From assembly GCF_900240995.1 (NCBI RefSeq), contig NZ_LT965953.1, positions 2,131,933-2,195,932 of the forward strand: a stretch of DNA of 64,000 bases. The letters run 5' to 3'. A program made the translations under genes and the position numbers. Of this stretch, positions 1-8,558 are shown in pieces. The notes beneath the pieces were generated by a model that saw only the letters and a list, made by a program, of their open reading frames with translations, did no database searches and was not told the DNA's origin. The stretch comes from Bacillus sp. Marseille-P3661. GTDB taxonomy: Bacteria > Bacillota > Bacilli > Bacillales > Bacillaceae_J. Positions within the stretch are counted from its first letter, which is position 1. Every line of letters starts with the position of its first letter.

Positions 1-54
1 TGCTCCTGCTGCTGCTGTTACAAACTTGTTGATTTTCTTAGATTGGTTAGTCAT
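1..54 (-). CDS. N-terminus of an exported protein, possibly S-layer type (partial)
   Basis: Only 18 codons lie inside the window; the gene runs off the left edge. They read MTNQSKKINKFVTAAAGA: a basic, polar n-region followed by the start of an Ala-rich hydrophobic stretch, as in a Sec signal peptide. A strong AGGAGG sits just upstream of the ATG. Several Bacillus SLH-domain surface proteins begin in this style (MANQ..KY.KFVA.AA), so a surface-layer protein is a reasonable guess, but no mature domain is visible. Confidence 0.5.
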   Translation of the reverse strand, partial: MTNQSKKINKFVTAAAGA

Positions 55-478
55 ATATAAAATTCCTCCTAGTATGGTTGGATTTATTTTTTCTTCAATT
101 TGAATAAATGAAATTAGTTATATTTGACAAAATCGATCTATTTAGTATGTTTTAACTTACTATATTACTATAACATTCTATCAATCAATCATTCAATAGT
201 AACTCATTACCAATTAATTTACAGTTGATAAAATGATACGGTGTAGATCAAAAAAATGGCCATAAAAAAAACTTTGAAATAAAGCTGTTTTTCAAAAGCT
301 CGACTTCAAAGTTGATGTGACTGTCTTACAAATACTATTAAAACATCTTACGGAGGTGTTCTCAATACCAATTTTCTTCCAATCGGCATCGGTATGCTAT
401 TCTAAAATATTTTACCCGCTATATATCTATTTATTAATATAAAAAACTATTATCTACTTTTAGTAGAGTTATAAATAT
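55..478 (-). other. Non-coding leader and promoter region of the left-edge gene
   Basis: This stretch of more than 400 bases is very AT-rich and holds no convincing gene. It has the AGGAGG for the leftward gene near 63-69 and several -10-like AT-rich boxes. A terminator-like hairpin (262-313) belongs to the sulfurtransferase transcript. The distance between that hairpin and the ATG leaves room for a long 5' untranslated leader, which is common for abundantly expressed surface proteins. I cannot pick a single promoter. Confidence 0.4.
262..313 (-). terminator. Intrinsic terminator after the sulfurtransferase gene
   Basis: Arms AACTTTGAA (270-278) and TTCAAAGTT (305-313) are complementary, with a smaller AGCT/AGCT pairing inside. 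The A-run at 264-271 becomes a U-tract on the minus strand, so it fits the end of leftward transcription. Confidence 0.6.
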
Positions 479-1318
479 TTAACTTTTTACACCAAGCTCG
501 ATTGGGTTATCTTCATAGCTAATCCAATCACTCCAGCTACCAATATATAGTTTGGTATTATTATAGCCTAATTCGTCTAAAGCTAGGATATTCGGACAAG
601 CAGATACACCTGAGCCGCAATAAACAATTATTGATGCATTTATAGATAGCTGATTAAAATGGTTCTTTAATTCATCAAGTGTTTTCCATACGTAATTTTC
701 ATTCAAACAATCTCTCCAGAAATATTGTAAAGCTCCAGGTATATGGCCTGCTTTATGATCAATAGGTTCTTCAATTCCTTCAAATCTTTTTAATTCTCTG
801 GAGTCTATTAAGCAAGAGATTTCAGTTCGGACATTTTCTTTCACCTCTGACATATCAGCTAAAAAATGACTGTTAATAACTGGAGAAAATTCCTTGCGTT
901 GAAATTGCTGAAAATCATTTGTAGTTGGATACCCTTCTGATTTCCATTTAAAATAACCACCATCAAGAACAAATACTTGTGTGTGGCCCAAATATTTAAG
1001 TAACCACCAAAGCCTAGAAGCTATCATGCTTGCTTGATCATCATATGCAACGACAATCGTGTCATTATCAATTCCTGCTGCTGACAGCTTATCAACCAGT
1101 GTATCTATATCCGGTAATGGATGACGTCCTCCAACAGCTTTTACTTTACTTGATAAATCTTTTTCCAAATCAAAATAAAGTGCTCCCGGAATATGCTCTT
1201 CTATATAAAGTGCTAAGCCCTCCGTTGGCTTATCCAAATGAAACCGACAATCTATAATCCGAATTGAGGGATTTTCTAAATTTTCATGTAACCATTCAAC
1301 ACTTACAATATTTTTCAT
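479..1318 (-). CDS. Thiosulfate/3-mercaptopyruvate sulfurtransferase (tandem rhodanese)
   Basis: A cytoplasmic enzyme of about 279 residues with two rhodanese domains, the usual size for SseA-type sulfurtransferases, which move sulfane sulfur from thiosulfate or 3-mercaptopyruvate to an acceptor. The inactive N-terminal domain carries IIDCRFHLD and YDDQASMIASRLWWLL. The C-terminal domain carries the catalytic loop CGSGVSA near residue 230. CGSGVTA is typical of mercaptopyruvate-preferring enzymes and CRKGVTA of thiosulfate-preferring ones, so mercaptopyruvate is the likelier donor. The start is placed at the internal ATG preceded by GGAG; an in-frame ATG five codons upstream overlaps that site. 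The DUF2533 gene is 19 bases upstream, so the two are probably co-transcribed. Confidence 0.88.
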   Translation of the reverse strand: MKNIVSVEWLHENLENPSIRIIDCRFHLDKPTEGLALYIEEHIPGALYFDLEKDLSSKVKAVGGRHPLPDIDTLVDKLSAAGIDNDTIVVAYDDQASMIASRLWWLLKYLGHTQVFVLDGGYFKWKSEGYPTTNDFQQFQRKEFSPVINSHFLADMSEVKENVRTEISCLIDSRELKRFEGIEEPIDHKAGHIPGALQYFWRDCLNENYVWKTLDELKNHFNQLSINASIIVYCGSGVSACPNILALDELGYNNTKLYIGSWSDWISYEDNPIELGVKS

Positions 1319-1337
1319 ATTCCCACACTCCATCTAA

Positions 1338-1607
1338 TTATTTTTTCAATTTTTGTACGTATTCTTGTACCATTTCGTCTGATACCTGTTGTCGTACTGG
1401 CAATGATGTAACAATTCCTTTTTTGCTCAATTCATTCATTTCCTTTGTAATCTCATTAATTTCTTTTATAGAAAAAGGTTGATTATTCATGCATTGTTGA
1501 ACAGCTTTTTCAATATATCTTTCACGTTTAGCATCTAACTCCGTAAATGTTTTTACTATATAATGCTGTTTCTCTGAATGACTGCTAATTGCTTTATGTA
1601 CACTCAC
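1338..1607 (-). CDS. DUF2533 family protein (YpbS-like)
   Basis: A small, highly charged, soluble protein of 89 residues with no membrane segment or signal peptide. The opening MSVHKAISSHSEKQ and the central IEKAVQQC...IKEINEITKEMNELSKKGI match the general pattern of the Bacillaceae family of unknown function DUF2533 as I remember it; B. subtilis YpbS is a member near dynA. It starts at a GTG with GGGAGAG at good spacing. It precedes the sulfurtransferase gene in the same direction. No function is known to me. Confidence 0.65.
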   Translation of the reverse strand: MSVHKAISSHSEKQHYIVKTFTELDAKRERYIEKAVQQCMNNQPFSIKEINEITKEMNELSKKGIVTSLPVRQQVSDEMVQEYVQKLKK

Positions 1608-1771
1608 GTCTATCTCTCCCTTAGCAAATTATTATTAAGTATTTAATTAATGCCTAAACCATATCACTTAAAAAGAATTTCTCATAGATATGATTTTCCC
1701 ATTACAGCTCCAAGTTTTCAACAAAAATTTGAAAGAAACGTTTAGTATAATGACAATAATTCGAAAATGGA

Positions 1772-2509
1772 TTATAAAATATTCAGCTCTTTCCAAAATA
1801 ACTTATTTAATATGGAAGTATTTTGAATACCTTCATCAAGATATTGTAACTTCACAGATAAGTCGTCAATTGCTTTTATGATTGTCTCATCATTGTTATG
1901 AAACATTATCTCTTTTTTTTGCTCTTGTAAGGACCTTAGTAAAGACACCAACTGTTGACTAACAGCTGATTCAAGATTACTATTATATAGCAACTGTTCT
2001 ATACTTAATGGAGGTAATTCCTTTCTTTCAACAATCCATTTAACCATCAATAACGCTCTATTTATTTGAATAACCATTTTTGGCGTTTTTACTTCTTTTT
2101 TTATATTGCTTTTCGCAAGGCTTAAATAATGAAAACCTAACTTTTTTAATGAGTAGTGAGTTTTAGCTAAACTTCTAAGTTCTTCAATACAACCGCTATT
2201 TTCATCATAAATAATCGACGAAAACAACCATTCATATAAACTTGGATTAGATTTTTGATAAAGTTGTAATGCTTTTAATAGGTCCCAGCCGTGGAACTCA
2301 ATCATTGGCAGCTTTTTTTCAATTACGCTAATAGGATTCGTTAAACTACAATAAGCACGAACTGGATGCTTGAAAATAAAACGAATATCATAGTCACTAT
2401 TCTGAGAAGAATAACCCCATACTCTACTTCCAGCCTCGACTACATAAATAATTTTGCAAGCATAATCCTTCTCAAACTGCGTTAACTCTCTTGCAATAGA
2501 CTTAAACAT
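1772..2509 (-). CDS. Nucleotidyltransferase superfamily protein (YcgL/RlaP type)
   Basis: A protein of 245 residues with a polymerase-beta type nucleotidyltransferase fold near the N-terminus: GSRVWGY followed by SDYDIRF gives the GSxxxG...SDxD signature, with the two Asp residues expected to bind the catalytic metals. The rest, including FHGWDLLKALQLYQKSNPSLYEWL, matches the family called YcgL or RNA-ligase-associated nucleotidyltransferase. No RNA ligase is encoded nearby, so the substrate cannot be inferred. The start is set at the ATG preceded by GGGAGAAGG; an upstream ATG would add 14 residues containing that site. The gene stands alone, divergent from the dehydrogenase gene at 2652. Confidence 0.7.
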   Translation of the reverse strand: MFKSIARELTQFEKDYACKIIYVVEAGSRVWGYSSQNSDYDIRFIFKHPVRAYCSLTNPISVIEKKLPMIEFHGWDLLKALQLYQKSNPSLYEWLFSSIIYDENSGCIEELRSLAKTHYSLKKLGFHYLSLAKSNIKKEVKTPKMVIQINRALLMVKWIVERKELPPLSIEQLLYNSNLESAVSQQLVSLLRSLQEQKKEIMFHNNDETIIKAIDDLSVKLQYLDEGIQNTSILNKLFWKELNIL

Positions 2510-2651
2510 CTTATCACCTTCTCCCTTAATTTCTTTTTTACTATATGCCACTATTCAATAAACATCCTATATCAAAGCAGGAAATAGCTGTTTTATCAAG
2601 AAAATTATAGTAGACTAGAACTTAATAGAAACAACAGGAGGATATTTATAA

Positions 2652-3524
2652 ATGAGAATTGGTTTTATTGGATTAGGAAATATGGGACTGCCAATGGCAA
2701 AAAATTTAGTGAAAGCTGGCTTTGAGGTATATGGAAAGAATCGCAGTAAGGGAAAGGAAGAGTTATTTGAGCAAGCAGGTGGCAAGATTGGTATGTCTGT
2801 AGCTACGATGGCAAAAGAGCTTGATGTCATTTTAACTTGTCTCCCACTACCTATAGATGTTGAAAACATTTATTTTGGTGAAGATGGACTGCTAAATAAT
2901 GGACGACAAGGACTAATCATCGTCGACCATAGCACCGTCGCTCCTGGATTAAATAAAAAAATTGCAGCTGCCGCTTCAGAAAAGGGTATTCAATATTTGG
3001 ATGCTCCCATTAGTGGCGGTAATTTCGGTGCTGAAGATGGCACGTTAACCATAATGGTTGGCGGTAACGATGAAGTATATAAAAAGGTACTGCCATTATT
3101 TGAGGTAATGGGTCAAAATATATACCATATCGGTGAAATTGGCAGTGGTTCCGTAGTAAAATTAATTAATAATTTAATGGTTGCTTTTCATACTCAAGCA
3201 GTAAGTGAAGCTGTTTCACTAGGTAAAAACATGGGTATAGACTTAGATCTGCTTTACTCCATTTTAAATAATAGTTATGCACAGAGTCGTATTTTTGAGC
3301 GCCACTATAACAATTTCATCGCAAAAAATCAATTTGATGCAGGTTTTGCGATCAAACTATTACATAAAGATATGAGGTTAGCTGAACAGATGGCTACAGA
3401 AGCAAATATGAATTTAACCATTGGTTCAAAGTTAACAGAAATTCTCCAAGAAGCGATCGAAAATGATCTTGGCGAAAAAGATATGTCTGCCCTATATGCG
3501 CATTTCAATACTAAACAGGTCTAA
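2652..3524 (+). CDS. NAD(P)-dependent beta-hydroxyacid dehydrogenase (YkwC/GarR-like)
   Basis: A 290-residue member of the 3-hydroxyisobutyrate dehydrogenase family. The Rossmann start IGFIGLGNMGLPMAKNL binds the dinucleotide; DAPISGG is the substrate-binding motif near residue 117; GSVVKLINN contains the catalytic Lys near residue 171; the helical C-terminal half includes KDMRLA. Length and motif order are normal, and the closest named relative I can think of is B. subtilis YkwC. An excellent AACAGGAGG precedes the ATG. It is monocistronic and convergent with the CBS-domain gene, the two sharing a bidirectional terminator. The substrate (for example 2-hydroxy-3-oxopropionate or 3-hydroxyisobutyrate) is not determined by the sequence. 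Confidence 0.85.
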   Translation: MRIGFIGLGNMGLPMAKNLVKAGFEVYGKNRSKGKEELFEQAGGKIGMSVATMAKELDVILTCLPLPIDVENIYFGEDGLLNNGRQGLIIVDHSTVAPGLNKKIAAAASEKGIQYLDAPISGGNFGAEDGTLTIMVGGNDEVYKKVLPLFEVMGQNIYHIGEIGSGSVVKLINNLMVAFHTQAVSEAVSLGKNMGIDLDLLYSILNNSYAQSRIFERHYNNFIAKNQFDAGFAIKLLHKDMRLAEQMATEANMNLTIGSKLTEILQEAIENDLGEKDMSALYAHFNTKQV

Positions 3525-3612
3525 ATAAGCGATGCTCCCTAAACAATCGTGTGAAAGACATACTGCAATTAGTTTGTAGTCGGACATGTCACGCAACTTA
3601 TACTCTGTATAC

Positions 3613-3643
3613 AAAAAAACTTGGCAGAAGCCAAGTTTTTTTT
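3613..3643. terminator. Bidirectional terminator between convergent genes
   Basis: A perfect 10-bp stem AAAACTTGGC / GCCAAGTTTT with loop AGAA (3616-3639) has an A-run on one side and a T-run on the other. It can serve both the dehydrogenase and the convergent CBS-domain gene. Confidence 0.85.
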
Positions 3644-3646
3644 GAT

Positions 3647-4384
3647 CTATATTTTCATAAACGGTAATTGTGCAATATCAAACGGTGTGACAATCCCTAA
3701 TAACCTTTCATTCGGATACCCATTTTCAGTTATAAGAACCGCATCAAGCCTTATGGCAAATTGATCATAATGCTGATGAAACTTTTCTCTAACATCATAA
3801 ATCGTTTGGTCTTGGCTCATAAAAACATAATTACGCCGATTCTTTTCAAAAGATAATACTTCATTCAAAGTTGTATCGAATTTTAAGGAAACCTGATCAT
3901 CATTAATATGATTCGCAAACCATTTAGCTATGCCACGGTCTGTTATCAAACCGACAAAATGATTATTTTCATATATTGGAAACTGTGAGTATCCACTATG
4001 CTTAATTGTTAATAGCACTGACTTTAATGAGTCATCTTTTTGATAGGTTTGCACCTTTCTTGAAAAATATGGTATTAACGTTTTAGGTTTAGTCAGTTCA
4101 CCAGCTAATTTTTCTATTTTGTCAACAACAGATAAATGTGGTTCAGCTATTACATATTCAGGATAATCAGCGTGGTGGATAATCGCATTTCTCAGTTCGG
4201 ATAATTCCTTCAAATCGTTCTGATATGTCATTATCAGTCCATTTTTCTTTTTCCCCATATCCACTAATCGATAAAAAGGAAGATGGCCCCTACCTTGAAC
4301 TAGCTTTTCAAGCTCTCTAGTAACCGTATTAAAAGCACTTAAAAAACGTTCAGAATTACTAAGGTGGTTGTTTTTTTCTTCCAT
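3647..4384 (-). CDS. CBS-domain protein with HEPN-like N-terminal region
   Basis: A soluble protein of 245 residues. The C-terminal part (about 100-245) is a CBS pair, a module that usually binds adenine nucleotides: first unit VLLTIKHSGYSQFPIYENNHFVGLITDRGIAKWF, second unit from QTIYDVREKFHQ to ERLLGIVTPFDIAQL. The first 95 residues are alpha-helical in character and contain SELRNAIIHHADYPE, where RNAIIH fits the R-x4-H signature of HEPN domains. HEPN domains are often RNases or nucleotide binders, so the protein may be a nucleotide-sensing switch; that is inference. The start follows a weak GGGG. The gene lies downstream of dynA in the same direction with a 39-base gap, so they may be co-transcribed. 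Confidence 0.7.
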   Translation of the reverse strand: MEEKNNHLSNSERFLSAFNTVTRELEKLVQGRGHLPFYRLVDMGKKKNGLIMTYQNDLKELSELRNAIIHHADYPEYVIAEPHLSVVDKIEKLAGELTKPKTLIPYFSRKVQTYQKDDSLKSVLLTIKHSGYSQFPIYENNHFVGLITDRGIAKWFANHINDDQVSLKFDTTLNEVLSFEKNRRNYVFMSQDQTIYDVREKFHQHYDQFAIRLDAVLITENGYPNERLLGIVTPFDIAQLPFMKI

Positions 4385-4423
4385 AAGACTTGTTCCCCTT
4401 AATTACTTATAAAAAATATTCTT

Positions 4424-7400
4424 CTATAATACAGACTGTATTTCCTTCTTCACGTTTTCCAAATGGTTAATATCTATTTTCTCGGACAACGCAGCTAGAT
4501 AGCCTTCATAATACTCGTTTACCTCTGCCAATACATCCTGAAGCAATTGTTCAACAACTAGATTGAATTCCTCTAAATAGGAAGTCTTAATAAGTGTCAA
4601 TTGCTCTTGTAAATACAGATCTACTTGCGGCTCAAATATTGGTTGAAGTTCTTGTTTTAGCTTAGCCTTTCCACCTTGTTCGAAAAAAGACTTTGATCCT
4701 TTGAATATTGTTAAAGCTGATCTAAAAAGATCTTTATTAATTGTTTGTAACGCATTCTCAAATGTAAGTGTTTTGAATGATTTGCTTTCAAACGATAATA
4801 GTTGAATATGATTATTTACATGCTGGATATTCTTCTCTAATGTAAGGTGAATCTCTTTTAACATTTTATTCATATACTTCTCAATTCTTAAAGAGGTTGC
4901 ACGCATTTCCTGTGCTAAATCAAATCCTAATGCTTGAATTAGTTCGTCAAAACATGCTTGAATAGCCTTTTTCATGTCACGACCATCTTCCCTTAACGAA
5001 GATGGATTAAACGCTTCATTATAAAAATCATTATATCTGAAGAACACTCGTTGTTTCACATAAAAGATCAGTTCTTCAACTTCTTGCTTAATTGAACGTT
5101 CTTCTACCTGATTGTCCTTTGAGTTTATAACATTGACAATTTGTTTTTGTGTTAGTTCTGCTTCTTCACGTTTCTTCTTTTTGACTTCATCACTTTCTTT
5201 TGCATTATGAATAATGTCCTCTAATGCAATAACTGTTCTTCTTAGATCTTCATGTGCGGATTGAATAGATAGTTGTGCTAAATCATTCATAATGAAGGAA
5301 TGAAAGGCACGTTCAAACTCAGGCATACCTGAATTTTGATCATTAGATTTTATTTTCTCATCTAATGCAAGCTTACTAGATAATGGATAAATCCTTGGAA
5401 TTCGAATACCATATTTTTGAAGCTCCTCACCAACATAATTCGTAACAACGAGAAGCTCTTCCTCTGATTTCGCTAAATCTGCTGCATTCACGATAAAGAA
5501 CATTTTATCCATTTCAAAAGTTTCTTTTACACGACCTAGCTGAATTAAAAATTCACGGTCAGCTTTTGAGAAGGCGTGATTATAATACGTGACAAATAAA
5601 ATCGCATCAGCATTTTTAATATATTCAAACGCTACACCAGTATGTCTTGCATTGATCGAATCAGCCCCCGGTGTATCCACTAAGGTAATTCCTTGTTTTG
5701 TTAGTGGGCAATCATAATATAATTCGATCCATTCAACAAAGCATGACTTTTCTTCTTTTGCCACATAATCCTGGAATTCAACTAAATCCACTGTTAACAC
5801 TTGACCTAAATGTTGAGCGATTGGCTCATATCCTAATTGAACTGCCTTTAAAAATGCATAGTGTGGTTTCTCTTTCGCTTCATTGCTGTCGTAATTTAAC
5901 GAACGTATCCTTTGGAGCGCATCTTCCATTGAAACACAAGTTTGATCAAACACAGCAAATGATTGTCTCACATCATTATAGAGCTGTTCTTCTGTTTTAA
6001 CCTTAACCAATACTGTTCCATGCGGTCGATTCTCAGTTGTCGGTAAAATTTTATTAATCGTTGCTGTTGTAGGATTCGGTGAAACAGGTAACAGCTTTTC
6101 TCCAATTAACGCATTAGCAAAAGAAGATTTCCCTGCACTAAAAGCACCAAATAAAGCGACTGTAAAGGAGTTATTTTCAATACGATTTGCTTTTGCATTC
6201 ATATCTTTGATAAGTGTTTGCATTCCTTTTACACCAGATAATAATCCAGTTGCCAGCTTTAATTTATTGACAGTTTCACTCATTTGCTCTTTTACATTAA
6301 AGGCCAGATTTTGAATATTTCCTTCATCTATTTCTATAAGTTTAGATAACGCTCTATCTTCTTGAGTTTCAGTTTTCACTTGAATCTCTCTATTAACTTC
6401 CATCTGTTTAATTTCAAAAGCTGGTTCAATAGCTTGATATTGCTTTAGCCATTCATTAACCTTTTGTAGGACAACAGTTGACAGCTCTTCAGTTAATAAT
6501 CCTACTAACTTAGTTTCCGTTTCATTCTTCTGTTCTTTCAATTGTCGTAAGCCTTCAACCGCATGTTTATAGGCCTGGTATTCAGAAAGCTCCTTTTTCA
6601 CATTATCCAGCTCTTGGTTAATATTATTATCTAATATAGATGCCCCTTGATTGAGTTTTTGAACAGCGATTTTTCGATAAAGCCCTTTTATCTCAGCAGC
6701 AACATCTTTTGTATAATTTAATATATATTCTCCTGTTAGACCTGCACCTTTTTTTACAAGGTCTTCTAATAAGCTTGGAGTAAATTCTACTGTAACATCT
6801 TCATAGACACTTTTAATCAATGACTCGTCTTCTATCCCATTTACTTTTAAATATTTCACTATAAAATCCTTTAAATGCCAATCTAATTGGGATTGTACTT
6901 GTTGTTTAAGACTTTCATAAAATGCCTGTAATCTTGCTTTTCGTTCTTCCTCTGTTTTTTTCTTCGAAAACAAAATACCCACTTTAAAATCAGATTGCTT
7001 TGACTCAATGTATGCATGCGCTAGTTCCCTAGTGGCTGCAGGCATCAAATAAGCATTGTCTAATATTTTAGAGAGCTCTGTATTGAATTTATCAAAGAAG
7101 ATAGCTTTTTTAGATATTAGTGAACTATGTCTTTCTTCAAGACTTATAACTTTGTCAATTACTATTTTCCGGTCTGTTTCAGGTAAATGTTCTAGTTCTT
7201 TCTCCAGTTCTAATCGTTGAGTTTCATTTTGTTTCTCAAGAAATGCTAAATGATCGTCAATAAGTGGTTTTGTTGCTATCAGCACACTTTTTAATAAAAG
7301 TTGCTCTTTATCCAACATTTGCTGAGTTAAAAATTGCTCAAGTTTTTCATATTCATTATGAGGATTTCCAAGGTCTTTAAGCGTTGTAAAAAAGATTCCA

Positions 7401-8110
7401 TCAACCTTTACACCCCACCCGTTAAAAGCTGAAATAACACTATCTCTATATGCTTGAAAACTTAATTCGTCTTCATTATGTTTGTCGATCATATTAACGA
7501 CTAAATAGACAGGCTTTTCGCGATCCTTTAGCGTCTTAGTAAACGTAAAGTTCTCTTCAGATTGGACGTGATTATAATCCATTACATATAGGATGATATC
7601 TGCTAAATGTAATGCAGATTCAGTTGAAATACGGTGAGCCTCATCAGTTGAATCAATACCTGGCGTATCCATTATCGCTACATCTTCTGGTAGAGATACA
7701 TCTTCATCACTAATCTCAATCGCCTCAACCGAATTTCCGTCTTTAGCGAAATTTTTTACTACTTCATAATCATATGGTGCGGGAAATTCAACCGGTTGCC
7801 CTTGTTTGTAAAATACTCTTGCATAATTCCGACCCTTTTTAATCTTTACGAGATTTGCACTGGTTGGAATTGGACTTGAAGGTAATACCTCTTTTCCCAT
7901 TAGTTTGTTCATCATAGTGGATTTTCCAGCTGAAAAATGACCACAAAAGCCAACCATAAATTCTTTTTGACTAGTCTTATCTATTAATTGTTTCAACTTA
8001 TTTGCATTATCAACATCTCCACTTGATTCGAAATGTAAGTATAATGCTGTTAAGCGGTTTGTTACTTCTAATTCATTTAAAATAAGTTCTTTTTCCAATA
8101 ATTGTACCAT
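4424..8110 (-). CDS. dynA: Bacterial dynamin-like GTPase, tandem type
   Basis: A very large protein (about 1,228 residues; B. subtilis DynA is a little under 1,200) with two dynamin modules in tandem. The first P-loop, GHFSAGKST, lies near residue 57, with G3 DTPGID and G4-like VNMIDKHN. The second P-loop, GAFSAGKSS, lies roughly mid-protein, with G3 DTPGADS. Long helical, coiled-coil regions follow each GTPase, including the membrane-interacting paddle regions expected of the family. DynA tethers and fuses membranes and protects against pore-forming agents and phage in B. subtilis. The start is put at the second in-frame ATG, preceded by AGGGG; the first ATG, 11 codons upstream, has no better site. 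The position next to bpsA-bpsB matches B. subtilis ypbR. Confidence 0.9.
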   Translation of the reverse strand: MVQLLEKELILNELEVTNRLTALYLHFESSGDVDNANKLKQLIDKTSQKEFMVGFCGHFSAGKSTMMNKLMGKEVLPSSPIPTSANLVKIKKGRNYARVFYKQGQPVEFPAPYDYEVVKNFAKDGNSVEAIEISDEDVSLPEDVAIMDTPGIDSTDEAHRISTESALHLADIILYVMDYNHVQSEENFTFTKTLKDREKPVYLVVNMIDKHNEDELSFQAYRDSVISAFNGWGVKVDGIFFTTLKDLGNPHNEYEKLEQFLTQQMLDKEQLLLKSVLIATKPLIDDHLAFLEKQNETQRLELEKELEHLPETDRKIVIDKVISLEERHSSLISKKAIFFDKFNTELSKILDNAYLMPAATRELAHAYIESKQSDFKVGILFSKKKTEEERKARLQAFYESLKQQVQSQLDWHLKDFIVKYLKVNGIEDESLIKSVYEDVTVEFTPSLLEDLVKKGAGLTGEYILNYTKDVAAEIKGLYRKIAVQKLNQGASILDNNINQELDNVKKELSEYQAYKHAVEGLRQLKEQKNETETKLVGLLTEELSTVVLQKVNEWLKQYQAIEPAFEIKQMEVNREIQVKTETQEDRALSKLIEIDEGNIQNLAFNVKEQMSETVNKLKLATGLLSGVKGMQTLIKDMNAKANRIENNSFTVALFGAFSAGKSSFANALIGEKLLPVSPNPTTATINKILPTTENRPHGTVLVKVKTEEQLYNDVRQSFAVFDQTCVSMEDALQRIRSLNYDSNEAKEKPHYAFLKAVQLGYEPIAQHLGQVLTVDLVEFQDYVAKEEKSCFVEWIELYYDCPLTKQGITLVDTPGADSINARHTGVAFEYIKNADAILFVTYYNHAFSKADREFLIQLGRVKETFEMDKMFFIVNAADLAKSEEELLVVTNYVGEELQKYGIRIPRIYPLSSKLALDEKIKSNDQNSGMPEFERAFHSFIMNDLAQLSIQSAHEDLRRTVIALEDIIHNAKESDEVKKKKREEAELTQKQIVNVINSKDNQVEERSIKQEVEELIFYVKQRVFFRYNDFYNEAFNPSSLREDGRDMKKAIQACFDELIQALGFDLAQEMRATSLRIEKYMNKMLKEIHLTLEKNIQHVNNHIQLLSFESKSFKTLTFENALQTINKDLFRSALTIFKGSKSFFEQGGKAKLKQELQPIFEPQVDLYLQEQLTLIKTSYLEEFNLVVEQLLQDVLAEVNEYYEGYLAALSEKIDINHLENVKKEIQSVL

Positions 8111-8251
8111 TGTAAACGGTCCCCTACCCCTTCTAATTTGCATAGCGATTACGCTTAATTTCCATTTAATTTCATTATGAAATTCGACAATTTAATGAAT
8201 CTTTTAATTATGCTTTTTATTGTATAGTATTTATGACTTATTGTGAACAAA

Positions 8252-8283
8252 TAAAAAAACCAGGTAATAATATTTACCTGGTT
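8252..8283 (-). terminator. Terminator of the small Fur-type transcription unit
   Basis: Arms AACCAGGTAA and TTACCTGGTT (about 8258-8283) form a perfect stem, and the A-run at 8253-8259 gives a U-tract on the minus strand. The stop codon of the 53-residue ORF lies inside the stem, so the hairpin ends exactly that transcript. Confidence 0.8.
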
Positions 8284-8435
8284 GACGCGTAAGAAGAATG
8301 TTTAATTGTAGTAAAAGAGTCTTTCTTTACCAAAGGATAACGTTTTTTTGTAGATTTTAAATTTACCTTGTTTAAAATGTAAAACATAAGTATTCCGTAC
8401 ACAACAATTGTAAGTATAACAAGCCCAAATTCCAT
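8274..8435 (-). CDS. Small single-pass membrane protein, probably iron-regulated
   Basis: A 53-residue ORF in the gap between bpsB and dynA. It begins MEFGLVILTIVVYGILMFYI, one hydrophobic helix of about 18 residues, followed by a basic tail (KVNLKSTKKRYPLVKK, then KHSSYASTR), predicting an N-out/C-in small membrane protein. A GGATGGTG lies upstream of the ATG at usable spacing. The unit is self-contained: a good sigma-A promoter (TTGATA, 17 bases, TATGAT), two Fur-box matches over that promoter, the ORF, and an intrinsic terminator whose stem contains the stop codon. I do not recognise the family. Iron-responsive expression is inferred from the operator, and no function is assigned. Confidence 0.6.
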   Translation of the reverse strand: MEFGLVILTIVVYGILMFYILNKVNLKSTKKRYPLVKKDSFTTIKHSSYASTR

Positions 8436-8475
8436 TACTATTCACCATCCATTATAGTTTTCAACACACCGATAG

Positions 8476-8533
8476 TGATAATTATTATCATTTATAATAC
8501 CTCTATCATATCATGAATGATTTTTATTATCAA
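8476..8533 (-). promoter_or_regulatory. Sigma-A promoter with two Fur boxes
   Basis: On the minus strand -35 TTGATA (8533-8528) and -10 TATGAT (8510-8505) are separated by exactly 17 bases. TGATAATTATTATCA at 8476-8490 is a perfect 15/15 match to the Bacillus 7-1-7 Fur box, placed just downstream of the -10. TGATTTTTATTATCA at 8518-8532 matches 13/15 and covers the -35. This is the layout of a Fur-repressed promoter. Confidence 0.75.
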
Positions 8534-8558
8534 TTATAATTTGGAATCGATTACAATA

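Noticed and set aside
385-405. GCCGAT on the minus strand as a sigma-D -10
   Set aside because: The element reads GCCGATTG and no TAAA lies 15 bases upstream.
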